From the IMG/VR virus record IMGVR_UViG_3300005618_000022, positions 1-52,121 of that record: DNA of 52,121 nt, one strand, 5' to 3'. Each line of letters begins with the position of its first letter. Positions within the stretch are counted from its first letter, which is position 1. The position numbers and the translations under genes are program-made. This stretch comes from a virus. Shown here piece after piece: positions 43,771 to 50,913 of the stretch. The notes below the pieces were generated by a model that worked only from the letters and a program-made list of their open reading frames with translations, was not told the origin of the DNA and did not search any database.

Positions 43771-44957
43771 GCGAAGCCTCTGAACACATGGAGCTGCAGA
43801 TCTGTGACGCTATCGGCGATGCAGCCAATGGCATCACGAGTGCGGCCGTGCGCGACGCCATCAAAGCCAACAAATCGGCGAAAGAGATCACCGTCAACCT
43901 GCATAGCGCAGGTGGCGAGGTGCTCGACGGCCTGGCGATCTACAATCTCCTGGCCTCGCATCCGGCGCGCGTTGTCGTCAAGATCTCAACCCTTGCAGCT
44001 AGTATCGCGAGCGTTATCGCCATGGCCGGCGACGAGATTCAGATCGGCAAAGGCGCCTTTATGATGATTCACAACCCGTACGCTCAAACAAAAGGTGGAT
44101 CGGAAGAGTTGCGCAAACTCGCTGACGTGCTCGACAAGATGCGCGACAGCATGGTTGCAATCTACGCAAAACGAACAGGAAAAGGAAAGTCGGACATCCT
44201 GAAAATGATGGACGAGGAAACCTGGATGATCGGCTCCGAGGCCGTTAAACAGGGATTCGCAGACAGTCTCGTCGATGTCCCGTCTAAAGCGATCGCATCA
44301 GAACAACTAAAAATTTACGCGAAGGTCCCTCAAGAAGTCCTTCAAGTAACGGCTCCTGGCCTTTCCCAGGCACAGAGCCAAGCGGAAACAACAGGAGAAA
44401 ACATGGATAAGGATCTGGAGAAGAAACTCGCTGATCTCTTCAGTGAGTTCGAGAAGAAAATGGACGCCAAGTACGGCAAGTCCAAGGCGGCAGAGAAAGA
44501 GGAAGAGGACGAGGACGAGCTTCCCGAAGGCAAGGGCAAGAAAGCTGAAGCTGAGGTTCCTGCTGCTCAGGCAGAGGCTCAGGCGTCGGTTCTTTCCGCT
44601 CTGGTCGAGGCGAACAAGATGGTGTCTGCTCTCACTGCGAAACTCGAAGCGCAGGAGAAGGTCACTTTCGAAGCGCGTGTTACCAAGGCCGTTGCTGATG
44701 GCAAGCTGCTTCCTACGCAAAAAGCCTGGGCTATGAAGCTTACCGAGAAGGCGTTCGACGAATACCTGACTGCTGTCGGTGACGCAACGTTCCCCGTTGG
44801 CAAAGAACACAAGGCCGATGACAAGGCTGCTGAAGAGCACGCTAAGGCTACTGTTCAGGTGGACACGCTGACTGCTGAAGAGCGGAAGCTTGCTGCTGGT
44901 ATGGGCCTCTCTGAGGCTGAAGTCATCGCTTACAACAAGGCTCATCCCCGAGCTTAA
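43746..44957 (+). CDS. ClpP-like head maturation protease fused to scaffold domain
   Basis: This 403-residue product has an N-terminal S14 protease domain: ITVNLHSAGGEVLDGLAIYNLL, STLAASIASVIAMAGD (Ser86) and GAFMMIHNP (His109). The C-terminal half from about residue 220 is helical and acidic with KLADLFSEFEKKMD and KEEEDEDELPEGKGKK, as in scaffolds. An internal ATG at 44403 with its own ribosome site would make the scaffold alone. The protease cleaves scaffold and capsid during maturation. Confidence 0.88.
   Translation: MSWTYQILGEASEHMELQICDAIGDAANGITSAAVRDAIKANKSAKEITVNLHSAGGEVLDGLAIYNLLASHPARVVVKISTLAASIASVIAMAGDEIQIGKGAFMMIHNPYAQTKGGSEELRKLADVLDKMRDSMVAIYAKRTGKGKSDILKMMDEETWMIGSEAVKQGFADSLVDVPSKAIASEQLKIYAKVPQEVLQVTAPGLSQAQSQAETTGENMDKDLEKKLADLFSEFEKKMDAKYGKSKAAEKEEEDEDELPEGKGKKAEAEVPAAQAEAQASVLSALVEANKMVSALTAKLEAQEKVTFEARVTKAVADGKLLPTQKAWAMKLTEKAFDEYLTAVGDATFPVGKEHKADDKAAEEHAKATVQVDTLTAEERKLAAGMGLSEAEVIAYNKAHPRA
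44403..44957 (+). CDS. Nested in-frame scaffold protein
   Basis: ACAGGAGAAAAC precedes ATG 44403, a strong internal ribosome site in the same frame as the protease. The 184-residue product would be the scaffold domain alone, as in lambda C/Nu3 and Mu I/Z. Being an internal start it cannot be proven by frame alone. Helical, acidic and low in aromatics, it fits a scaffold. Confidence 0.72.
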   Translation: MDKDLEKKLADLFSEFEKKMDAKYGKSKAAEKEEEDEDELPEGKGKKAEAEVPAAQAEAQASVLSALVEANKMVSALTAKLEAQEKVTFEARVTKAVADGKLLPTQKAWAMKLTEKAFDEYLTAVGDATFPVGKEHKADDKAAEEHAKATVQVDTLTAEERKLAAGMGLSEAEVIAYNKAHPRA

Positions 44958-44979
44958 TCCCTAAGGAGAAAAAGAGAAA

Positions 44980-45795
44980 ATGGCTGCTCTTACCAAAGGT
45001 CGCGTCACTTCCCGCCTCGATAACCAGGTCGAGCCGAACGTGATCCCTGTGCCCGTTGCGGCATCGACCAAGATTTTCATTGGCTCGCTGGTGGCTATCA
45101 ACACGTCGGGCTTCGCTGTTCCCGCGTCTGCTGACCCTTCGCTCACCGTCATTGGTGTTGCGGACAAGGCTCAGCCTGACGCTGTGAAAGGTGGCGTTCC
45201 CGGTACTTCGGTCGACAACTCGTCTGGCTCGAACGGTGATCTCACCGTGAACGTCATCCGCGGTTGCTTCAAGTTCGATAACGGTGACACCATCGCTCAG
45301 GCGAACGTTGGCAAGCCGTGCTACGCGTCGGACGATCAGACCGTCAACAAGTCCAGCTCGAGCAACTCGCGCCCGTTCGCGGGTTACGTCGTCGACGTCG
45401 ACGCTGCTACCGATCTCGATAGCAACACCGGCGCTGGCGTGTGGGTCTCGATCGGCCAGCCTGCTCCTGGCTCGAACCAGTTCCTCGACGGCCTCAACGG
45501 CGCGGCTGGAGCGAACCTTACGGACGCTGACGCTACGATCCAGATCACGCAGGGCACGTGGCGAAAGCTTCCTGCTGCTACGCTGTCTGCTGGTCGTAAC
45601 TTGACGCTCGGTAACACTGGCGCTAAGGCGGGCGATCAGATCACGATCACGCGTCTTGACGCTACCGCTCAGACGTACACGATCAAGGACAACGCTGCTG
45701 CGACTTTGTTCGTTATGCCGGCGTCTAAGGTCAACTTCGTTGTTTGCCAGCACGACGGAACCAACTGGTTCTTGAAGACCGGCGGCACGCAGTAA
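44980..45795 (+). CDS. Head decoration-like protein (DUF2190-type N-terminus)
   Basis: The 271-residue product lies between scaffold and capsid, the usual place of the decoration protein. The N-terminal 150 residues (PVPVAASTKIFIGSLVAINTSGFAVPAS ... RPFAGYVVDVDA) match the DUF2190/gpD-like capsid cement pattern. The extra C-terminal beta-rich part ends ITRLDATAQTYTIKDN and CQHDGTNWFLK, which resembles tail-fibre beta domains. AAGGAG lies upstream. Confidence 0.75.
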   Translation: MAALTKGRVTSRLDNQVEPNVIPVPVAASTKIFIGSLVAINTSGFAVPASADPSLTVIGVADKAQPDAVKGGVPGTSVDNSSGSNGDLTVNVIRGCFKFDNGDTIAQANVGKPCYASDDQTVNKSSSSNSRPFAGYVVDVDAATDLDSNTGAGVWVSIGQPAPGSNQFLDGLNGAAGANLTDADATIQITQGTWRKLPAATLSAGRNLTLGNTGAKAGDQITITRLDATAQTYTIKDNAAATLFVMPASKVNFVVCQHDGTNWFLKTGGTQ

Positions 45796-45835
45796 TCGGG
45801 TCCTAACCCCTTCTAACAGAGGAGACAACAGTCAA

Positions 45836-46786
45836 ATGGAAGTCACGCAATCAAACTTGGACCTGATCTTCCGACAAGCCGATCTTCGGTTTGGTCAGGT
45901 TCTTGCTTCTACCAGCACCTGGGCCGACCAGGTTGCTACCACGATCCCTAGCAATACGCGCCAGGTCACGTACGGCTGGATGGCTCGCATTCCGATCATG
46001 CGCAAATGGGTTGGCTCGCGCTCGCTTAACGCGATCGCCACGCACTCGCGCACGGTCACCAACGAGCCGTTCGAGAACACGACCGTTCTCGAGCGAGACG
46101 ATGTGGAGGATGATCAGTTCGGCATCTTCAACATGAACATCTCGTTCCTCGCTGCGCAGGCGAAGAAATGGCCGGATCAGCAGCTCGCTGCGTTCTTGCG
46201 TAGCGCAAGCGCTGTGACCGGCTATGACGGCGTCGCGGTCTTCGCTACGACTCACCCCGTTAGCGGTGGTGACGTCGCCGGTGGCCCTGGCGCTGGCGTT
46301 GCTAACCAGTCGAACCTCTTCCTCAATACGGCGCTCACGTACGATAACTACGTGTCCGTTCGTACGGCGATGATGGCGTACAAGGGTGAGGACAACCAGC
46401 CTCTTACCGTTGTGCCGGATCTTCTGGTGATTCCGCCCCAGCTCGAAGGCGCTGCGAAGCTCATCCTCGAGGCCGACTTCCTTGCCGGCATCGGTGGTCT
46501 GAACAACGCGCCTCAGCAGAACACGTACAAGGGCACGGCCAAGATCCTGATGGTTCCGGAGCTTGCCGACAAGCCGAACAACTACTGGCTGATGGACACG
46601 TCGAAGGTTGTGAAGCCTTTGATGTGGCAGTTGCGCCAGGCGCCTCGATTCACGTACCTCGTCAACCCGAACGACTACAACGTCTTCATGCAGAAGCAGT
46701 TCGTTTACGGTTGCGATGCGCGTGGTGCTGCTGCGGAAACGCTGTGGTTCCTCGTGGCTGCTGGTACTTCGGCGGGCTCGTACTAA
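45836..46786 (+). CDS. Major capsid protein, Mu gpT-like
   Basis: A 316-residue product. SNTRQVTYGWMARIPIMRKWVG, the RSLNAIATHSRTVTNEPFENTTVLERDDVEDDQFG core and the late LRQAPRFTYLVNPNDYNVFMQKQFVYG are the Mu gpT-like capsid pattern. It forms the HK97-fold shell. GAGGAGACAACAG precedes the ATG. Confidence 0.92.
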   Translation: MEVTQSNLDLIFRQADLRFGQVLASTSTWADQVATTIPSNTRQVTYGWMARIPIMRKWVGSRSLNAIATHSRTVTNEPFENTTVLERDDVEDDQFGIFNMNISFLAAQAKKWPDQQLAAFLRSASAVTGYDGVAVFATTHPVSGGDVAGGPGAGVANQSNLFLNTALTYDNYVSVRTAMMAYKGEDNQPLTVVPDLLVIPPQLEGAAKLILEADFLAGIGGLNNAPQQNTYKGTAKILMVPELADKPNNYWLMDTSKVVKPLMWQLRQAPRFTYLVNPNDYNVFMQKQFVYGCDARGAAAETLWFLVAAGTSAGSY

Positions 46787-46799
46787 GCCCAAAGCGGAA

Positions 46800-47231
46800 A
46801 TGGGATACGCTACTTTAGCGGATCTGGCGTCCTGTGGGCTGCCTGCATCAGCGCTCGCTTCTATTAGCGACTCTGATAAGCAGGTGGCCCTGGATGACCA
46901 CAGTGCGGAAGCAGACACGTATATCGGCGATAAATACCAGCTACCTCTCATCGCCCCTTACGACAGAACGCTCGTTCGAATGGTCTGCTTTCGTGCTGCC
47001 TGGGATTTGCTGTGCTTGCGCGGTTTCAATCCGTCTGATCCGACGGACTCCGTTGTTGGCCAGCGAGCCGATCATGCGCTCAAGTGGCTAGAAAGAGTCT
47101 CAAACGGACAGGCTCGTTTGAACGTTACTCAATCTGCGCCTGAGTCTGCACAGCCCGACGTTTACACAAACACCGATCGCGGTTGGAGCACGACTGGCTC
47201 TAACGATCCTGACATTTTCGTAGGTGGCTAA
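46800..47231 (+). CDS. Head-tail connector, Mu gp36-like (DUF1320)
   Basis: A 143-residue product: MGYATLADLASCGLP, ALDDHSAEADTYIGDKYQLPLIAPYDRTLVRMVCFRAAWDLLCLRG and DHALKWLERVSNGQARL are the DUF1320 signature (Mu gp36). It probably joins portal and tail. GCGG lies upstream of the ATG, with a weak ribosome site. Confidence 0.88.
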   Translation: MGYATLADLASCGLPASALASISDSDKQVALDDHSAEADTYIGDKYQLPLIAPYDRTLVRMVCFRAAWDLLCLRGFNPSDPTDSVVGQRADHALKWLERVSNGQARLNVTQSAPESAQPDVYTNTDRGWSTTGSNDPDIFVGG

Positions 47232-47663
47232 ATGCCAATGACCGGAGACTTTAGCGAGCTAGGCAAGTTGATCGACAACTTGGACAAGCTTGCCGAGGTT
47301 CCCAGTCGAGCTAGCGGCGAAGTCGCGCGCGAGCTCACGAAAGAGTTACAGATCGAATTCGCCACAGGCACGGATCCTTACGGAAAACCCTGGGCCCCAC
47401 TTAAGCCCAGCACGCTTGCTCGAGGTCGTCATCCTCCGCCCCTAACGGCGTCAGGTGCACTAGCTCGAGGAACTGAAGTGACGCCAATGCAACACGCAGG
47501 CGTTCAGATTGTTCTCGGGATGCCGTACGGTTTTTTTCATCAGAGAGGCACCGTGAAGATGGAAGCGCGCAAACCGCTACCAGACAAAGCGATGCCGAGA
47601 CAGTGGCAGCAAATCATCAACACAGCAGTAAGCAACGCGTTTCATAAGAGAATGGGCAGATAA
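47232..47663 (+). CDS. Phage virion morphogenesis protein (tail completion)
   Basis: The 143-residue product has FATGTDPYGKPWAPLKPSTLARGRHPPPLTASGALARG and PYGFFHQRGTVKMEARKPLPD, the pattern of the virion morphogenesis/tail completion family (Mu gp37-like, P2 gpS-like). It helps to attach the tail to the head. Confidence 0.85.
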   Translation: MPMTGDFSELGKLIDNLDKLAEVPSRASGEVARELTKELQIEFATGTDPYGKPWAPLKPSTLARGRHPPPLTASGALARGTEVTPMQHAGVQIVLGMPYGFFHQRGTVKMEARKPLPDKAMPRQWQQIINTAVSNAFHKRMGR

Positions 47664-48250
47664 TGGGTCTCCCTCACGTCGTAGATTCGATTATTGCGGA
47701 CTTTGCTGACAGCAACGTGACCTGTCCTATTTACTATGGGCCAGATCATGAGGCTGAACACAACGACGCTCCTCGCATCGTGATCTATCCGACGGACGAC
47801 TCATACGGTCCGCCCAGTTATGTACAGCAGGCAGAGTGGCCTGCAGGCGACATGTCGAACGGGCAGAACCCGCGGCCGATCGCAACGCGCACCGAAGGAG
47901 CCAAGGCCATTTTGTGGGCCGTAGGCACTCCACAGATCAAGCCGGGTACGACCGAGTTTGACTACACGACTCAACAGCGCGCAGACTACGAAGCTTTGCA
48001 TGCGCTGATCAATCAGTTCATTCTCTCGCTGCACAAAGTACAAGCAGGTAATTACCAGCTACTCGGCGGAACGACGACTAAGACAACCCGTGCAGATCGA
48101 AGAGGCTACGTATACACGCTTGACTTTACTGTGCAGGTGCCGATCATTGATACTCCGTGGTTCACCGAGACCACAGTGGCTCAAGGCACTACGGTTCAAA
48201 TGACGAAAACCGACGACTCGGTGATCAACAGCGTCACGATTCCACAATAA
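47663..48250 (+). CDS. Putative tail terminator-like protein
   Basis: A 195-residue product in the gap between tail completion and sheath genes. N-terminal VVDSIIADFADSNVTCPIYYG, then NDAPRIVIYPTDDSYGPP and VYTLDFTVQVPI are like the tail terminator layout. Its position supports it, but the sequence match is weak. The ATG overlaps the previous TAA. Confidence 0.6.
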   Translation: MGLPHVVDSIIADFADSNVTCPIYYGPDHEAEHNDAPRIVIYPTDDSYGPPSYVQQAEWPAGDMSNGQNPRPIATRTEGAKAILWAVGTPQIKPGTTEFDYTTQQRADYEALHALINQFILSLHKVQAGNYQLLGGTTTKTTRADRRGYVYTLDFTVQVPIIDTPWFTETTVAQGTTVQMTKTDDSVINSVTIPQ

Positions 48251-48266
48251 GAAAGGCACTTAAGCA

Positions 48267-49682
48267 ATGGCTTCTCCTGCTGTTAACTTCAAAATCCAGA
48301 ACGGTGGACTGGGCAACGCGCCTGTCTCGCCTGGAGGCACCGTCGCCGTCATTGGCTGCTCGAGTGCTGGCACTGCGAACGCTATCATGGGTCCGTATAG
48401 TGACACGACAAAGGTCACATCGGACAATGGTTACGGTCCTGGCGCCGAGCTCACCGCTGCGTTGACGCTCGCCGGCAAGAATCCGTACTTCATCAAAACA
48501 CCCAACACGACTCCGGGCGCATCCACTGCTGTTACCAAGACTGGTGCAGTTGGTGCTTCGGTTATGACCGTGTCGGTCGGTGTTGCTAACGATCGTTACA
48601 ACGTGATCGTTACGCCCGTGCGCGCGGGAACTGTCGGTACGGATCCCGAGCCTGGGTTCACGATTTCGCTTGACGGTGGCGCTACGGTCTCTGGCGAGAT
48701 TCGTATGCCGGCGACGGGCGACTACGTCATCCCCAACACAGGTCTCACGATTCACTTCACTGTGGCGACGCTCGGCGTTGGCGACGTTTACACGTTTACC
48801 ACCACCGCTCCTGCGTGGGCGACTGGCGACGTCACAACCGCCGTCAACGCGCTGCGCGACAGCACCAAGAGCGTTGGCCTGATCTACCTCGTTGGTTTCG
48901 CCGATGCGACTGCGGCTGGCGTTTTCAACACGGCGCTTTCTGGCTACCTCGCGAAGAAAAAGTTCGTGCGTGGTATCTGCGAAACGGTCGACTTCTCGTC
49001 TACCGAGTCTGCGTGGATGACGACGGTTCAGACCAACTATGCAACGTTCACGTCGAACCTGCTCTCTGTTGCTGCTGCGCCGATTCTCTATCCCTCGGCG
49101 CTTACAGGCGTGCAGCATCGACGCTCTGTCGGCTGGCCCTACGTGCTACGTCTTGCGGACATTTCGATCAGCAAGTCGGCCGGTGAGGTCATTGACGGCG
49201 CTCTCGACAACGTGAAGACCGTCTATCACGACGAGGCCCTGGTGCCTGGTCTCGATAGCGAGCGTTTCGTTACGCTGACCAGCATTCCCGGTTTGATCGG
49301 TTACTACATCACGCGCTGTAACCTCATGTACAGCGTCGGCTCGGACTTCACCGAGATGCAGTACGGTCGAGTGATGGACGAGGCTTGCCGCATCGTCTAT
49401 AACTTCTTCGTTCAGCGTCTCAACAGCCGAGTTCGCCTCGATCCGAAGACCGGTTTCATCCTGGAGAAGGACGCACGATCGCTCGAGAGCGGTTGTAACG
49501 CGAAGCTTAATCAGGGCCTCGTGCAGCCTGGTGACGCCAGCAAGGCTACCGTCACGTTGAGCCGAGTTGACAACATCAGCACGACCAAGACTCTCACGGT
49601 TACCGCGAAGATTCTGCCCGTCGGCTACATTCAGGACGTCGAAGTCACGATGACCTTTCAGAACCCCGCGTTGGGAGGATAA
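48267..49682 (+). CDS. Contractile tail sheath protein
   Basis: The 471-residue product has sheath features: a Gly/Val-rich N-terminus (GGTVAVIGCSSAGTAN), the beta insertion between residues 70-180, the VKTVYHDEALVPGLDSERFVTLTSIPGLIGYYITRCNLM core and the C-terminal DVEVTMTFQNPALGG. The sequence suits DUF2586-type sheaths. With the tube gene next, it defines a contractile tail. Confidence 0.9.
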   Translation: MASPAVNFKIQNGGLGNAPVSPGGTVAVIGCSSAGTANAIMGPYSDTTKVTSDNGYGPGAELTAALTLAGKNPYFIKTPNTTPGASTAVTKTGAVGASVMTVSVGVANDRYNVIVTPVRAGTVGTDPEPGFTISLDGGATVSGEIRMPATGDYVIPNTGLTIHFTVATLGVGDVYTFTTTAPAWATGDVTTAVNALRDSTKSVGLIYLVGFADATAAGVFNTALSGYLAKKKFVRGICETVDFSSTESAWMTTVQTNYATFTSNLLSVAAAPILYPSALTGVQHRRSVGWPYVLRLADISISKSAGEVIDGALDNVKTVYHDEALVPGLDSERFVTLTSIPGLIGYYITRCNLMYSVGSDFTEMQYGRVMDEACRIVYNFFVQRLNSRVRLDPKTGFILEKDARSLESGCNAKLNQGLVQPGDASKATVTLSRVDNISTTKTLTVTAKILPVGYIQDVEVTMTFQNPALGG

Positions 49683-49686
49683 TTAA

Positions 49687-50154
49687 ATGAGCACGCCGTA
49701 TCCGCTTACTAATGGCGTTCGTCATAGCTGGGCCTCCGTTGAGATCAAGCTTGGCGACGACATCATCCTCGGCCTTACCGAGATCAACTACAAAGACAAC
49801 CTCGACCCGGCTATTGTGCGTGGCGCTGGCCCGCGGCCGATCGCTTTCACAACGGGTAACTACGAGGCTGACGGCGACTTTACCATCCTTCTCGAGGAGT
49901 TCAACACTCTAATCCAGAAGCTCGGCGAAGGTTGGAAGACTGTACAGTTCGACATCATCGTCACGTACGATGAGTCGAAGTCTGGCCTTTCGACGATCGT
50001 CGACACGATCAAAGGCGCTCGCATCACAAGCACAGAGGGTAACAACACCTCTGGTAACGCTGATCCTTCCGCTCGCAAGCTTCCCTTCAAATGCTTGGAT
50101 ATCTTGTGGAACGGCGTCAGCTCGCTTCCTCCTCAGGCTCAAGTTAGCGCGTAA
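49687..50154 (+). CDS. Tail tube protein
   Basis: A 155-residue product. VRHSWASVEIKLGDDIILGLTEINYKDNLDPAIVRGAGPRPIAFTTGNYEADGDFTILLEE is the tail tube pattern of contractile phages of this group (DUF2597/6097-like). It lies just after the sheath. The stop overlaps the next ATG (TAATG). Confidence 0.88.
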   Translation: MSTPYPLTNGVRHSWASVEIKLGDDIILGLTEINYKDNLDPAIVRGAGPRPIAFTTGNYEADGDFTILLEEFNTLIQKLGEGWKTVQFDIIVTYDESKSGLSTIVDTIKGARITSTEGNNTSGNADPSARKLPFKCLDILWNGVSSLPPQAQVSA

Positions 50155-50393
50155 TGTCTGACTACGGTCCGGGCAGCTCTCACTTTGCAATGGAAGGCGA
50201 TGACTTCCACTGCTCGACATGTGCATTCCTCGTCGGAAAACAACAGTGCGAGAACGAAGATTTCGCAAAGTTCATGAAAAAGACGAGTACGCCTGTGAGA
50301 CTGCCCGTGATCCCAGAGAAATACTGCTGTAACGCTTATCGTCCCAGAGAAAAGGCAGCCGCTGAGCTGCACTGGGTTACTTCCTTGTCTTAA
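50154..50393 (+). CDS. Small cysteine-rich protein in tail operon
   Basis: The 79-residue product has CSTCAFLVGKQQC and CCNAYRPREKAA, a four- to five-Cys pattern that could bind an iron-sulfur cluster or zinc. It is coupled to the tube gene. Role unknown. Confidence 0.6.
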   Translation: MSDYGPGSSHFAMEGDDFHCSTCAFLVGKQQCENEDFAKFMKKTSTPVRLPVIPEKYCCNAYRPREKAAAELHWVTSLS

Positions 50394-50420
50394 TCCATTT
50401 CCTATAACAGGAGTCCAACA

Positions 50421-50753
50421 ATGGAAAAGATCTCAGAAGAGAAATTCGCAGAGCTCGAGTCCGAGCATGGTGAAATCGCGGTAGTGACGACGAAGCTTGG
50501 TGACGTGGCGTTCCGCCGTCCCAAGCGCGCCGAGTACGATCGATACCTCAGCTTCTTGTTTGACGAGAAGAAGCGCCCCAAGGCGCAAGAGGTGATCGTG
50601 CGATCGTGCCGCATTTACCCGACGGGCGAAGAGTTCGACAAGATGATCCAGGAAGCTCCTGGCATCTGTGTTACGTGTTCGGGCGCTGTGCTCGAACTGG
50701 CTGGTCAAGTCGCTGAACCGGAGGTACGCAAAAGCTCGGGATCAGATTCGTAA
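50421..50753 (+). CDS. Tail assembly chaperone, upstream frame
   Basis: The 110-residue product resembles the DUF6848-type tail chaperone: DVAFRRPKRAEYDRYLSFLF, VRSCRIYPTGEEFDKMIQEAPGICVTCSGAVLELAGQ. It lies between tube and tape measure, the normal place of the chaperone pair. A second frame overlaps its end (50668-50901), see next entry. Confidence 0.8.
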   Translation: MEKISEEKFAELESEHGEIAVVTTKLGDVAFRRPKRAEYDRYLSFLFDEKKRPKAQEVIVRSCRIYPTGEEFDKMIQEAPGICVTCSGAVLELAGQVAEPEVRKSSGSDS

Positions 50754-50901
50754 GGATTTGAACTTCGCAGCTTGTTGCTACCAAGAACTGCTCCATCCCA
50801 CTGGACAGTTTGACGGCGAAACAAGCGATGAGATGGCCAACACCGCTGCTTTTGAGTTAGCAACGGCTGTCAACCTCATCATTCAAGCGCACACGCGATA
50901 A
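50668..50901 (+). CDS. Tail assembly chaperone, downstream frame
   Basis: A frame in +1 (equivalently -2) register to the upstream chaperone, overlapping it by 86 bases. The plausible part is YAKARDQIRKDLNFAACCYQELLHPTGQFDGE ... AFELATAVNLIIQ. It has no good start (GTG 50668 only, without a ribosome site), so it is probably made by frameshift near the CGGAGGTACGCAAAAGC region (~50717-50733). The tape measure gene follows within 12 bases. The frameshift model is inference. Confidence 0.55.
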   Translation: MLRVRALCSNWLVKSLNRRYAKARDQIRKDLNFAACCYQELLHPTGQFDGETSDEMANTAAFELATAVNLIIQAHTR

Positions 50902-50913
50902 GAGCTTCTGCAA

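Noticed and set aside
44923-45828. Minus-strand frame of 301 codons opposite the decoration gene
   Set aside because: Arg/Val/Ser-rich mirror of the decoration protein, with no recognisable domain.
45851-46951. Long minus-strand frame (366 codons) opposite the capsid gene
   Set aside because: Antisense to a recognised capsid protein, Arg-rich and repetitive in composition, no domain seen.
48234-49118. Minus-strand frame of 294 codons opposite the tail sheath
   Set aside because: Same reasoning: antisense mirror of a recognised gene, extreme Arg content.
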